Of a stretch of DNA of 64,000 nt, positions 1 to 9,403 are shown one piece after another (position 1 is the stretch's first letter; the number at the start of each line of letters is the position of its first letter). A program made the position numbers and the translations under genes. Origin of the DNA: JAAXHF01 sp965242605 (GTDB lineage: Bacteria > Desulfobacterota > Binatia > Bin18); NCBI GenBank assembly GCA_965242605.1, contig CBDESS010000002.1, forward strand, positions 434,001 through 498,000, written 5' to 3'. The notes under the pieces were generated by a model that was given only the letters and a program-made list of their open reading frames with translations, made no database searches and had not been told where the DNA came from.

Positions 1-705
1 CACCCCACCGGTGCTCAGAACGTGCCAGCGCGCCGCCCGCCCCGCCGCCCCCACCAGGTCGCCCGCCCGCAGGACCACTACCACGACGAACAGCAGCACG
101 CCCATGATGCGCAGGTTGGTCGCCACCCCTACCCCCACCCCGCACAGCGCGAACGCCCCAAGGCTCTCCCGCCGCCACGCCCGGTGAATCAGGAACAGGG
201 CACCCAGGAACAGCACCAGGAAGGGGATGTCCTTGGTGTTGACGAAGGAGTGGGCGTAGAGCCGGGGCTGGAGCACGAACAGCAGCAGGGCGACCAGGGC
301 CAGCCAGCGGTTGTGGAAGAGGTGATACACCAGCCGGGCACAGCCGCAGCCACCGGCCAGAAAGAAGAAGTGGGTCAGCAGATGGCGGCTCAGGGAGATA
401 GCCCGGCTGTCGGTGAGGCCCAGCAGCCGCTCAACGAGCACCAGCGGCACCTCGAAGACAACGCCGTAGAACCGGTTGTGGGGGGGATCGGGGGGCAGCC
501 AGGCCTCAACCTCCCCCAGCATGTAGTTGACCGCCGCATAGCCGATCTGGTGGCTCTCTTCGTCGTCCGCCCCTACGCCGTAGTCGTCAAGGACGACCAT
601 GCCCACGCCGACCAAGACCGCCAGGGCCAGGAGCACGCTGCGGGCGAGCACGCCATCACCTGCTCTCTGGCCCCACTCCGGGAGGGACGGCAGAATACCG
701 CTCAC
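1..705 (-). CDS. Membrane glycosyltransferase-like protein, second tandem copy (partial, runs off left edge)
   Basis: The reading frame starts with GTG at 705 and stays open for 235 codons to base 1, so the 3' part is missing. It is a close paralogue of the N-terminus of the upstream gene on the same strand. Shared segments include DDYG, NRFYGVVF, LSRHLLTH, RLYAHSFVNTKDIPF and NxRIMGVLLF. The protein begins with a short soluble tail followed by hydrophobic segments, like GT-C (family 39-like) integral membrane glycosyltransferases that use lipid-linked sugar donors. The GTG start overlaps the stop of the upstream copy in a GTGA, which suggests translational coupling. The function is inferred from general fold only; no substrate can be named. 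Confidence 0.8.
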   Translation of the reverse strand, partial: MSGILPSLPEWGQRAGDGVLARSVLLALAVLVGVGMVVLDDYGVGADDEESHQIGYAAVNYMLGEVEAWLPPDPPHNRFYGVVFEVPLVLVERLLGLTDSRAISLSRHLLTHFFFLAGGCGCARLVYHLFHNRWLALVALLLFVLQPRLYAHSFVNTKDIPFLVLFLGALFLIHRAWRRESLGAFALCGVGVGVATNLRIMGVLLFVVVVVLRAGDLVGAAGRAARWHVLSTGGV

Positions 706-3143
706 CCGGCCGCCTCCGGGCCCGCTTCGTCTGCCCGGACCTTCACCGGGACCGCCACCTCCCAGACCCGCTCGGTCCCCCGGCCCTGCCCGGTCCGCAG
801 CCCGGCGATGGGGGAAGCCGGCAGCCGAATGGACGCCAGACAGGTGCCAGCGAACAACGCCGCCTGCTCCACCTGCGGGGCATCACGCTGGTGCCGCCGG
901 AACGCAAAATCAAGCACCTCAAAGCCCCGGGCCCCAGCGGGCACGGCCGGGTCCCGAGGCCTGACATGCAGAAAGAAGCCGGGGGCCGTGTCCGCCCGGC
1001 GACACGGGGCCCGCAGGTAGGTCAACGTGGTCCCGTCAAGGTACAGGGCAAAGCGCGACCGGGCTACGGGAGGACCCGCCACCGCTGCCCGGTAGGCCGT
1101 GCGCACCAGGTCGGTTGAGGGGGCACCGGGCGGCGACACCGGGATGGCCACCCGCCACAGATCGGTGCCCCCGGCAGGCGACACCTGGCCGGCTTCAATG
1201 GCCCGGATCGGATAGGTTGGCAAGGGCAGCCGGAGCAGACACCGCCCGTCCACCCGGACGCCGTACCGGCCAAGGGCGAAGAACATTCCCTCAAAGCCCC
1301 ACTGCCGCCGCCACCGGGGCAGGTCGGCCACCTCCACCGGAAAGACCCGCACCGAGAAGGACCCGCGCAGGTCCACCGGGCCGCAGGCCACCTTGACCCC
1401 CATCAAAGTCGGGCCCGCCAGATACAGGGCAAAGCCCGCCCGCAGGACCGGCGGCCCGCCCGTCACGGCCCGGACCACGGTCCGATAGGCGGCCGTGGTG
1501 GCGGCGTCCACCCGGGCCGGGGTGAGGGCCGTCACCGTCAGGACGGTGTTGTGGTAAATCTGGCGGGTATAGAGGCGGGGTGCGAAGAGGGGGCCACTCA
1601 GGCCACGCCGCAAGGAGGCGTGGTGATCAATCACCTGAAAGTCCCCTGCCGGGGCTCCGCCCGTGGCGAGGAGGAGGCGGCGGCGCACGGCTTCGGGAAG
1701 AATGAGGCGGTTGCGACGCGCTTGGCGTTCCATACCGCTCATCTCCAGCGGGATTGGTGCGGTGGGATAGCGGTGGAGGAGATGTTCCAACCCCTCCCGG
1801 TACGCGGTCCCCCAGCGGTCCATCTCGTACTGGGTCCCCAGGTAGTCGGGCGTGCGCCGGTCCACCAGGGCGTTGAAATAGACGAACTGGTGGGGATGGA
1901 GGGCCATCAGCTTGACGACCACCCCGGCCAGACCCGCTGCGGCCAGCGCGTGGACGCCGGGCCGCAGCCCGGGCCGGGGGCAGACCGCTGCCAGCCAGCG
2001 CAGCCCGAACACCGCCAGCAGACACAGCGGCGCATACAGAAAGTAGACCTGACGCCAGCCGTGATAGAGGTTGGCATTGACGACGATGACGGCGACGACC
2101 GGGAGTACCAGACAGGCGACGAGCAGCAGGCCGAAGCGGGCGATGGGATTGCGGAACACCTCGCCGGGGTGGCTCAGGCCGCGATGCATCACGGATACTG
2201 CTCCTGCCAGACCCAGCAGCAGCACTCCCGGCGGGGTGGTGAGGGCAATCCAGGTCGGAAGGTAGTCCGCGGGAATATCCGGCCAGCGCACCGGCTCGCC
2301 CTGGAAGAGGGTCGCACCGAGGGCCGGGTGCTGAGCGAGGACTGCCACGGCCTCGCCCAACGCCAAGGGGTCGCCCCACAGGTAGGGCGAGACCGCGTAC
2401 AGCGTCAATACGCTGGCCACCACGAACACCCCACCAGTGCTCAGAATGTGCGCACGCGCCGCCCGGCTCCATGCCCGGAACAGGTCGCCCGCCCGCAGGA
2501 CCACCACCACGACGAACAGCAGCACGCCCATGATGCGCTGGTTGGTCGCCATCCCCACCCCCACCCCGCACAGCACGAACGCCCCAAGGCTCTCCCGCCG
2601 CCACGCCCGGTGAATCAGGAACAGGGCCCCCAGGAACAGCACCAGGAAGGGGATGTCCTTGGTGTTGACGAAGGAGTGGGCGTAGAGCCGGGGCTGGAGC
2701 ACGAACAGCAGCAGGGCGACCAGGGCCAGCCAGCGGCTGTGGAAGAGATGATACACCAGCCGGGCACAGCAGCAGCTGCCGGCGAGAAAGAAGAGGTGGG
2801 TCAGCAGATGACGGCTCAGGAAGACCGCCCGGCTGTCGGTGAGGTCCAGCAGCCACTCAACGAACACCAGCGGTACCACGAAGACGACGCCGTAGAACCG
2901 GTTGACGGGACCGCCGGGGGACAGCAGGGCCGCTGTGTCCGCCAGCATGTAGTTGACCGCCGCATGGCCGATCCAGCGCTGAATTTGTTCGTCCGCCGCT
3001 ATGCCGTAGTCGTCAAGGACAGCCACACCCAGGCCGGCCAGGACCGCCAGGGCCAGGAGCGAGCCGCGGGCGAGCATGACATCAACCACCGCCGTGCGCC
3101 AGCGTGCCGTGGCCCAGGGCCCGGAGGTTGTGGCGCTCGCCAT
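702..3143 (-). CDS. Polytopic membrane glycosyltransferase-like protein (GT39-like) with duplicated C-terminal module
   Basis: An 813-residue protein counted from the ATG at 3143. A TTG at 3155 lies 9 nt after AGGAAGG and is the alternative start. Residues ~25-430 are mostly transmembrane helices with an early acidic DDYG/ADE motif and the FVNTKDIPF segment, as in GT-C glycosyltransferases of the ArnT/PMT type. The stretch around HPHQFVYFNAL and DRWGTAYREG is typical of the segment after the last helix in this group. The last ~230 residues are soluble and hold two related copies of a ~110-residue module, each running from TAYR...FALYL through a paired-Cys segment to LP..PI..(I/L).(A/T)GQ. A truncated second gene follows directly and overlaps by four bases. 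The substrate is unknown. Confidence 0.75.
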   Translation of the reverse strand: MASATTSGPWATARWRTAVVDVMLARGSLLALAVLAGLGVAVLDDYGIAADEQIQRWIGHAAVNYMLADTAALLSPGGPVNRFYGVVFVVPLVFVEWLLDLTDSRAVFLSRHLLTHLFFLAGSCCCARLVYHLFHSRWLALVALLLFVLQPRLYAHSFVNTKDIPFLVLFLGALFLIHRAWRRESLGAFVLCGVGVGMATNQRIMGVLLFVVVVVLRAGDLFRAWSRAARAHILSTGGVFVVASVLTLYAVSPYLWGDPLALGEAVAVLAQHPALGATLFQGEPVRWPDIPADYLPTWIALTTPPGVLLLGLAGAVSVMHRGLSHPGEVFRNPIARFGLLLVACLVLPVVAVIVVNANLYHGWRQVYFLYAPLCLLAVFGLRWLAAVCPRPGLRPGVHALAAAGLAGVVVKLMALHPHQFVYFNALVDRRTPDYLGTQYEMDRWGTAYREGLEHLLHRYPTAPIPLEMSGMERQARRNRLILPEAVRRRLLLATGGAPAGDFQVIDHHASLRRGLSGPLFAPRLYTRQIYHNTVLTVTALTPARVDAATTAAYRTVVRAVTGGPPVLRAGFALYLAGPTLMGVKVACGPVDLRGSFSVRVFPVEVADLPRWRRQWGFEGMFFALGRYGVRVDGRCLLRLPLPTYPIRAIEAGQVSPAGGTDLWRVAIPVSPPGAPSTDLVRTAYRAAVAGPPVARSRFALYLDGTTLTYLRAPCRRADTAPGFFLHVRPRDPAVPAGARGFEVLDFAFRRHQRDAPQVEQAALFAGTCLASIRLPASPIAGLRTGQGRGTERVWEVAVPVKVRADEAGPEAAG
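2427..3131. repeat. Direct repeat with 1-705 (tandem gene duplication)
   Basis: The 5' part of the 702-3143 gene is repeated, essentially without gaps, at bases 1-705 (base 1 aligns with base 2427). Long stretches are identical, for example around 2489-2534 against 63-108 and 2581-2700 against 155-274. Divergence concentrates in a few segments, such as the region matching 480-525. The arrangement is that of a tandem duplication of the whole gene, with the left copy cut by the window edge. Confidence 0.85.
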
Positions 3144-3431
3144 TCGCTGTTCCAAGATGCAATGCCTTCCTGAGTGGGGGACTTTATACACCTGAGACGA
3201 GAGGTTGTGAAGTGAGGGAGACGGGCTGAGCGGTGCAACAGCCTGGAGACGAGGGACGGACAATGCCGAAGTCTCGTCAATCTGTCGGTTATCGTGCAGG
3301 CCATCTCAGACCGTGCGGCCGCCCCTCACTGCCCGCTGCGTCTGCGGTCGGGGCTGTTCTCAAACAGAGGGGCTTTTCGGAAACACAGTCCCCAGATAGG
3401 ATCGGGGCCACCTTTAGCGAAGGAGAGTCCT

Positions 3432-4454
3432 GTGCAGGATATCCAGGCGATACAGACGCAGCTGCTTGAAGAGCTGGCCGCGGCCAGCTCAGAGCGTGAG
3501 CTTGAAGCCGTCCGGGTGCGCTACCTGGGTCGTAAAGGCATCGTCACCCTGTTGCGAAAAAACGCGGATTTTTCACGCATGACCGCGGGCGAAAAAAAGC
3601 GCTTCGGCCAGCAGTTCAACCAGCTCAAAGGCTTTGTCGAAGACCAGCTTGACCAAGCCCGCACCGAGCGGCAGGCCAGCCCCCAGCCGCAATTCAGTAT
3701 TGATATGACGCTGCCGGGTCTGAATAATCGCAGCGGCCATCTGCATCCGGTCTCGCTGGTCCAAATGGAACTGGAAGAGATCGTCCGGGCGATGGGGTTT
3801 CGGATCGAGACCGGCTATCACGTCGAGACCGATTTCTACAACTTTGAGAGCCTGAACATCCCCAGCGATCATCCGGCCCGGGATATGCAGGACACCTACT
3901 GGCTGACCAACGGCATGTTGCTCCGGACCCATACTTCGGCCAACCAGGTCCGCGCCTTAGAGACCTATGGCGTGCCGCTGCGGGCGATTTTTCCGGGCCG
4001 CTGTTTTCGCAACGAGGCCATTGACGCCAGCCATGAGAACACCTTCTACCAGCTCGAAGGGCTGATGGTCGATACCGATATCTCGATCGCCAATCTGATT
4101 GCGATGATGAAGACCTTGTTGACGGCCGTCTTTCACCGTGCGGTCACAGTCCGGCTCCGGCCCGGCTATTTTCCCTTTGTCGAGCCCGGCTTTGAGTTGG
4201 ATATTCGGTGTCTGCTCTGTGACGGCCGCGGGTGTGCCACCTGCCAACGCTCGGGTTGGGTCGAGCTGTTGCCGTGCGGCCTGGTCCACCCCCGGGTGCT
4301 GGAGTTTGGCGGTGTTGACCCCGATCGGTATAGTGGCTTTGCGTTTGGCCTGGGCCTGACCCGGCTGGCGATGATGAAGTACAACATCTCTGATATTCGG
4401 CTGCTCAACGCGGGCGACCTGCGTTTCTGTGAGCAGTTTCCGGCCTCGGTCTGA
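3432..4454 (+). CDS. pheS: Phenylalanine--tRNA ligase alpha subunit
   Basis: A 340-residue class II aminoacyl-tRNA synthetase catalytic subunit; with PheT it forms the alpha2beta2 enzyme that charges tRNA-Phe. The N-terminal coiled coil (~1-90) contains VRYLGRKG. The catalytic core shows GFRIETGYHVETDFYNF, HPARDMQDTYW (class II motif 2 region), HTSANQVRALE, FRNEAIDASHENTFYQ and the C-terminal GLGLTRLAMMKYNI (motif 3). I chose the GTG start at 3432 because AAGGAG lies six bases upstream; the open frame extends further 5' without family similarity. pheT follows four bases after the stop. Confidence 0.96.
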   Translation: MQDIQAIQTQLLEELAAASSERELEAVRVRYLGRKGIVTLLRKNADFSRMTAGEKKRFGQQFNQLKGFVEDQLDQARTERQASPQPQFSIDMTLPGLNNRSGHLHPVSLVQMELEEIVRAMGFRIETGYHVETDFYNFESLNIPSDHPARDMQDTYWLTNGMLLRTHTSANQVRALETYGVPLRAIFPGRCFRNEAIDASHENTFYQLEGLMVDTDISIANLIAMMKTLLTAVFHRAVTVRLRPGYFPFVEPGFELDIRCLLCDGRGCATCQRSGWVELLPCGLVHPRVLEFGGVDPDRYSGFAFGLGLTRLAMMKYNISDIRLLNAGDLRFCEQFPASV

Positions 4455-4458
4455 ACCC

Positions 4459-6834
4459 ATGAAGATCTCGCTCGAATGGATTTCCCAATACGTTGATGTG
4501 TCCGACATTGCCCCGGCCACGCTCGCCGAGCGGCTGACAATGGCGGCGGCCGAGGTCGAAGCGGTGGAGACGCTGACCCGCAACCTGGGCGGGGTCCGGG
4601 TCGGCCGGCTGGTGTCGGTCGAAACCCTGTCCGACGCCAACTCCTTTGTCCAGGTAGAGTGCGGGACCGACAGGTTGAGCACGGTGTGTGGTGCGCCCAA
4701 TGTGCGGCCGGGCATGACCTCGGCCTTTGCTCCGGCCGGAACGCGGCTGGCCAACGGGCAGCGCGTAGAGGAAAGACAGATCGGCGGCCGGCCCAGCCAG
4801 GGGGTGTTGTGTTCGTCCGAGGAGCTCGGCCTCGGCGGTGGGCATAGCGGGATTCTGGACCTGCCCAACTGCCTCGGCAGCGGCCGTCTGCTGTCAGAGC
4901 TGATTCCCCCCGCCGACACGATTCTTGAGATTGATAATAAGAGCCTGACCCACCGGCCCGATCTGTGGGGCCACTACGGCCTGGCCCGCGAGGTGGCCGC
5001 GGTCTTGGGCCGGCCGTTGCGACCGCTGGATCGCGCCGACCTGTCGGCCTATGACATCCTGCCGGCCTATCCGCTCAGGCTTGAAGACGCGGAAAACTGC
5101 CCCTGCTACTGCTGTCTGGAACTCGGGCTAGCCGCGGTGCCGGCTCCCCTGAGCATTCAGTACCGGCTGCACGCCCTGGGACAGCGGACGTTTAATATCC
5201 TGGTCGATCTGACCAACTATATCATGCTTGAACTCGCCCAGCCCATGCACGCCTTTGACGGTGCCCGGCTGCGCGCCGTGCGGATCGCTCCGTTTGGCCG
5301 CACTGCCACCTTTACGACCCTGGACGGCCAGGTCCGGGCCATGCAGCCGGACGACCTGATGATCTGGAATGAACACGAGCCGGTGGCCCTGGCCGGCATC
5401 ATGGGCGGGCTGAACAGTGAAGTCAGCCAGGGCACAACGAGTCTGCTGCTGGAGAGCGCCAATTTCAGGGCGGCGCGTATCCGCCGCACCGCCACCCGCC
5501 TCGGGCTGCAAACCGACGCCAGCCAGCGCTTTGAGAAACAGCAGCCGCCGGCCGCAACCAGGCTGGGCATTGAGCGCTTTGTCCACCTGCTGGGCGAGGC
5601 CGGCCTCACGCCCGAGGTCCGCTCGCGCTTGACCTCTGCCGGTGAGCTGAAAGACACCGTCCGGCGGCTGAGCATCCCCAAAGACTTTTTTGATCGGCGG
5701 CTCGGCAACCCCATCTCCAGTGAGAACATTGTCTCTATCCTGAGCGCTCTCGGGTTTGAGGCCGAGATGGACACGGACGAGCTCCGGGTCGGTATTCCAC
5801 CGTTTCGGAGCGAGAAAGACATCTCGCTGCCGGTGGATATCCTGGAGGAAGTCACCCGCATTCACGGCTATGACAACATCGAGCCCCGGCTGCCGGATTT
5901 TTCGGCCAACACCGTGGCCTTTGACGACAGCCTGCGGACCGAGCACAAAGCCCGGCGACTGCTGGCCCAGGCCTACACCTTTTCAGAAATCCACACCTAC
6001 AGCTGGTTTGATGAAACCTGGCTGAATACCATCGGCTATGAACCGCCGGCCGCCCTGCGGGTGGCAAATCCCAGCGCTGGGCACAATGTGCGGCTGCGCA
6101 CCAGCCTGATTCCCAATATCCTGGCCGTGGCCAGGAACAATGCGCCGCACAGCGACCACTTCCGTATCTTTGAGCTAGGGCGGGGCTATTGGGCGGTGGG
6201 AGAAACCGACTGCCGGGAGGTCTTGCTCCTGTCTGGAGCCAGCTTTCAGCAGGACAAAATCGCGCCCCTGGAAGACCATTTCCGGACTGTCAAGGGCGCT
6301 CTTGAAGCCCTGGCCGGCCAGTTGAATGCGGGGGAGCTGGATTTCGTGCCGGGGACCGAATCTGCCACGCCGTGGCAGACCGCCGGCAGCTATGTTCAGA
6401 TACGCCGGGGGGCGAAGCCGGTCGGCAGCCTCGGCTTTGTGGCCGGCCCACTGCTGACCGAGCTGGCCGCCAAGGCCCAAGTCGTCTGGTTTGAGCTCGA
6501 TTTCAGGGCTTTGGCCGGCCCGCTGTTTCCCGAGCTCAGCTACCTGGCCGCCTCTCGGTATCCGGGCTCGTGGTTTGATTTTTCCATTGTCGCGCCGCTC
6601 ACGACCAGCTTTGCCGAGCTGGTCCGAACCCTGGACGGCTTCTCGCATCCTTTGCTCAAAAAACGCGAGTTTATGACGCGCTATACCGGCATGGGACTTG
6701 ACCCGGGCCTGGGCAGCTACACGTTTCGGTATTGGATCGAATCACCTGACCGGACCTTGAGCAGAGAGCAAATCGAGGTCTTCCAGCAGGAGTATATCGT
6801 CTTCCTGGAGGCCAGAGGCTTGCAGCTGCGCTAG
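4459..6834 (+). CDS. pheT: Phenylalanine--tRNA ligase beta subunit
   Basis: A 791-residue beta subunit, the normal length for the bacterial long form. Domain order: N-terminal segment starting MKISLEWI; EMAP/OB-fold tRNA-binding domain (~40-150, with VCGAPNVRPGM); the conserved DNKSLTHRPDLWGHYGLARE; B3/B4 editing domain (~200-370, with PMHAFDGARL); B5 domain (~400-470, ending IHGYDNIEPRLP); catalytic-like core; and C-terminal FDX-ACB anticodon-binding domain (~700-791, with RYPGSWFDFSIV and YTGMGLDPGLGSYTFR). It lies four bases after pheS, so the two are surely co-transcribed. Start at the ATG in CCCATGAAG. Confidence 0.96.
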   Translation: MKISLEWISQYVDVSDIAPATLAERLTMAAAEVEAVETLTRNLGGVRVGRLVSVETLSDANSFVQVECGTDRLSTVCGAPNVRPGMTSAFAPAGTRLANGQRVEERQIGGRPSQGVLCSSEELGLGGGHSGILDLPNCLGSGRLLSELIPPADTILEIDNKSLTHRPDLWGHYGLAREVAAVLGRPLRPLDRADLSAYDILPAYPLRLEDAENCPCYCCLELGLAAVPAPLSIQYRLHALGQRTFNILVDLTNYIMLELAQPMHAFDGARLRAVRIAPFGRTATFTTLDGQVRAMQPDDLMIWNEHEPVALAGIMGGLNSEVSQGTTSLLLESANFRAARIRRTATRLGLQTDASQRFEKQQPPAATRLGIERFVHLLGEAGLTPEVRSRLTSAGELKDTVRRLSIPKDFFDRRLGNPISSENIVSILSALGFEAEMDTDELRVGIPPFRSEKDISLPVDILEEVTRIHGYDNIEPRLPDFSANTVAFDDSLRTEHKARRLLAQAYTFSEIHTYSWFDETWLNTIGYEPPAALRVANPSAGHNVRLRTSLIPNILAVARNNAPHSDHFRIFELGRGYWAVGETDCREVLLLSGASFQQDKIAPLEDHFRTVKGALEALAGQLNAGELDFVPGTESATPWQTAGSYVQIRRGAKPVGSLGFVAGPLLTELAAKAQVVWFELDFRALAGPLFPELSYLAASRYPGSWFDFSIVAPLTTSFAELVRTLDGFSHPLLKKREFMTRYTGMGLDPGLGSYTFRYWIESPDRTLSREQIEVFQQEYIVFLEARGLQLR

Positions 6835-6850
6835 GCAAAGGACAAGGGCT

Positions 6851-7840
6851 ATGGAGACGGTGTTCAGTGGAATTCAGCCCTCCGGCGAAATGCACCTGGG
6901 CAACTATCTGGGGGCGGTCCGGAACTGGGTAGACTTACAGAACCAATACCAGTGTTTTTTCTGCGTGGTTGACTACCACGCCATCACCCAGGACTATGAG
7001 CGCGAAGCTCTGTCGCGTCAGACCCTGGAGATGGCCACCGACCTGATCGCCTGCGGCATTGATCCCGAGCGGTCGGTCGTGTTTGTGCAGTCGAGCGTGG
7101 CCGAGCATACCGAGCTGTGCTGGATTCTCGATACCGTCACGCCGTTTGGCGAGCTGGGACGCATGACCCAGTTCAAGGACAAGGCCGCCAAGCAGGCGGA
7201 TAATATCAACGCCGGGCTGTTCAGCTATCCAGTGCTCCAGACGGCCGACATCATTCTGTACAAAGCCAGCCTGGTGCCGGTCGGCGTTGACCAGGTCCAG
7301 CATCTTGAATTAGCGCGTGAAATTGTCCGCCGGTTCAACAAACGCTGGGGCGACTATTTCCCCGAGCCCCAGGCCCTGCTGTCCAGCACGCCAAAAATTC
7401 TGGGCCTGGACGGGCAGGCCAAAATGTCGAAATCGATCGGCAACACCATTGCCCTCGGCGAGGCCGACGAGCCGATTCGCAAACGCCTGGCCACCGCGGC
7501 GACCGACCCGCAGCGGGTGCGTCGCAAAGACCCGGGCACCCCGGAGGTCTGCAACCTGCATACCCTGCACACCTTCTTTTCAGACGAAGAGCGCCTGGAA
7601 TGGGTGCGGGCGGGGTGTCGCACGGCCGCTATTGGCTGTTTTGAGTGTAAGTCGGCCCTGGCCGATACCCTGATCGCCCATTTGCAGAGCATCCGCGAGC
7701 GCCGGGCCGAGCTCCAGGCACAGCCCGGCCGGATTGAAGAAATCCTGCATGAGGGTGCCCGCAAAGCCCAAGCAGTTGCCCGGCAGACGCTTGCCGAGGT
7801 CCGGGAGCATATTGGTCTGTGGGGACAGAGACCAGCGTGA
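6851..7840 (+). CDS. trpS: Tryptophan--tRNA ligase
   Basis: A 329-residue class I aminoacyl-tRNA synthetase of normal TrpRS length. The N-terminus carries FSGIQPSGEMHLGNYLGA, which includes the HIGH-type motif HLGN. The adenylate-binding KMSKS motif is present as KMSKSIGN, and the TrpRS signatures VVDYHAITQ, GVDQVQHLELAREI and DPGTPEVCNLHTLH are all visible. It follows pheT by 16 bases and is probably the third cistron of a pheS-pheT-trpS operon. The stop lies 117 bases before the convergent otsA stop. Confidence 0.96.
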   Translation: METVFSGIQPSGEMHLGNYLGAVRNWVDLQNQYQCFFCVVDYHAITQDYEREALSRQTLEMATDLIACGIDPERSVVFVQSSVAEHTELCWILDTVTPFGELGRMTQFKDKAAKQADNINAGLFSYPVLQTADIILYKASLVPVGVDQVQHLELAREIVRRFNKRWGDYFPEPQALLSSTPKILGLDGQAKMSKSIGNTIALGEADEPIRKRLATAATDPQRVRRKDPGTPEVCNLHTLHTFFSDEERLEWVRAGCRTAAIGCFECKSALADTLIAHLQSIRERRAELQAQPGRIEEILHEGARKAQAVARQTLAEVREHIGLWGQRPA

Positions 7841-7886
7841 AACGCTCCGGCACATCCGAAGGAACCTCAAAAGCAGCGGCGGATTC

Positions 7887-7904
7887 TGGCTCAGTCCCGA
7901 GCCA
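7887..7904. terminator. Possible weak hairpin between convergent trpS and otsA
   Basis: TGGCTC, a six-base loop, then GAGCCA form a perfect six-base-pair stem in the 117-bp gap between the trpS and otsA stops. No T-run follows on either side, so intrinsic termination is only a possibility. The rest of the gap shows nothing recognisable. Confidence 0.2.
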
Positions 7905-7957
7905 CAAGGCGCACGGAGGAGGGGCATGGGGGCTTCCCGCGGTGGCCAGGCGGCGGT

Positions 7958-9403
7958 TTACCTCGGCGTCCTCGATGTCGCCGAGCGGGTCTTTGGCCGT
8001 GAGCCAAGTCGGTCTCTTTTTTCCAACTCGGCCAAAAAACAGTCCCGCCAGGTCTGGGCAGTACGCTCATGCACCCGCGTATGCAGGGCGCACCAGCGCT
8101 CCCGCCGTTCGGTCAGATCCATATTCAAGGCCCGGTTGAGGGCTGATGCCGTCCCGTCAATATCGTACGGATTGACAATCAGGGCTTCGGTCAGGTCTTC
8201 AGCCGTGCCGCAGAATTGGGACAGGAGGAGCACGCCAGGGTTGTCGGTCTGAGCCGCAATATACTCCTTGGCGACGAGGTTCATGCCGTCCCGCAGGGGC
8301 GTGACCAGACACACATCGGCCTCGCGGTAAAACGCGGCCAGCTCTTCTTGGGTGTAGGACCGATACAGATGCCGCACCGGAATCCAGTCGTCCTCAGAGT
8401 AGCGTCCGTTGATCTCACCGACGAGGCGGTCAACCTCGCGTTTCTGGTCGGCGTATTCCGGCACCCGGGTGCGTGACGGGGCTGATATCTGGGTCATGGA
8501 CACCTGATCGCGCCACGACGGGTGACGCTCCAGCAGTCGGTCAAAGGCCAGCAGCCGCTCACAGATACCCTTGGTATAGTCGAGTCGGTCAACGCCGAGC
8601 AAGATGCGCCGGCCACGAACCATCTGGCGCAGTTTGCTGGCCTGGCGACTGGCCTCGGGGCTCTTGGCCCAGCCGGCAAAGGTGTCAGGGTCGGTGCCAA
8701 TTGAGTAGACCCCAAGCTGAACCCTGGCCGTGCCGTGGCGGTAGAGCCGCCCGTCAAATCTGCCGCCAAGCTCCGATTCCAGGGCGTCGGCGCAGTTTCT
8801 TCGGTAACGCCGGGTATGAAAACCGACCAGGTTATACGCTTCCAGGTCTTCCAGCAGGGGGCGGGAATGGGGCGATATGGTCAGAATATCGACCGGCGGA
8901 AACGGAATATGCAGAAAGAAACCGAGGCGTCCTTCCCAGCCCAGACGGCGCAGCTCCATGCCCAGGGGGATGAGGTGATAGTCATGCACCCAGACCAGAT
9001 CGTTCGGTTTGAGCAGCGGGGCGAGGTGGGCGGCAAAATAGCGGTTAATGCGCCGATAGGTGCGGTATTCGCCGCTGACGATCCGCACCTGGGCCGGAAA
9101 GCTGTGAAACAGCGGCCACAGGGTCCGGTTGCAAAAACTGACGTAAAAATCGTGCACCTCTTCCTCTGACAGATTCACTGTGATGAGTTGGACAGGGCCG
9201 ATCTGGCGCTTCTGGGGGGCGCGCTGTTCTCGGCGGCGGGTGGTTTTTCCGCTCCAGCCGAACCACATCCCGCCGGTTTCCAGCAGGGCCGGCCGCAGGG
9301 CGCTGACCAGGCCGCTGGCCGGCTGGCTACGGGTGTCGGTCGGCGTCTTGGGGGTGGTCAGGTCTGGGGTGCGGTTTGAGACCACGACCAAACGGCCGCT
9401 CAT
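7958..9403 (-). CDS. otsA: Alpha,alpha-trehalose-phosphate synthase (UDP-forming)
   Basis: A family 20 glycosyltransferase (GT-B fold) that joins glucose from UDP-glucose to glucose-6-phosphate to make trehalose-6-phosphate, an osmoprotectant precursor. Visible signatures: LVVVSNRTP at the N-terminus; WFGWSGKT; NRTLWPLFHSFP; VWVHDYHLIPLG; GFFLHIPFPP; GVDRLDYTKGI in the C-terminal domain; VCLVTPLRDGMNLVAKEY; and LLLSQFCGTAEDL. Length of 481 residues is normal. Start taken at 9403, where ATGA overlaps the stop of the upstream DNA methyltransferase; an in-frame ATG at 9415 behind GGAG is the alternative. No trehalose-phosphatase (otsB) is in the window, so it must lie elsewhere or be missing. 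Confidence 0.95.
   Translation of the reverse strand: MSGRLVVVSNRTPDLTTPKTPTDTRSQPASGLVSALRPALLETGGMWFGWSGKTTRRREQRAPQKRQIGPVQLITVNLSEEEVHDFYVSFCNRTLWPLFHSFPAQVRIVSGEYRTYRRINRYFAAHLAPLLKPNDLVWVHDYHLIPLGMELRRLGWEGRLGFFLHIPFPPVDILTISPHSRPLLEDLEAYNLVGFHTRRYRRNCADALESELGGRFDGRLYRHGTARVQLGVYSIGTDPDTFAGWAKSPEASRQASKLRQMVRGRRILLGVDRLDYTKGICERLLAFDRLLERHPSWRDQVSMTQISAPSRTRVPEYADQKREVDRLVGEINGRYSEDDWIPVRHLYRSYTQEELAAFYREADVCLVTPLRDGMNLVAKEYIAAQTDNPGVLLLSQFCGTAEDLTEALIVNPYDIDGTASALNRALNMDLTERRERWCALHTRVHERTAQTWRDCFLAELEKRDRLGSRPKTRSATSRTPR

Noticed and set aside
22..1020. 332-residue plus-strand open frame over the left duplicated gene
   Set aside because: It is the antisense shadow of high-GC membrane-protein coding sequence; its product is low-complexity (QQ/PP/RR-rich) and the minus strand has clear homologous coding in both copies.
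1551..3173. 540-residue plus-strand open frame
   Set aside because: Same reason: antisense to the 702-3143 gene; composition is Gln/His/Arg-rich without domain features.
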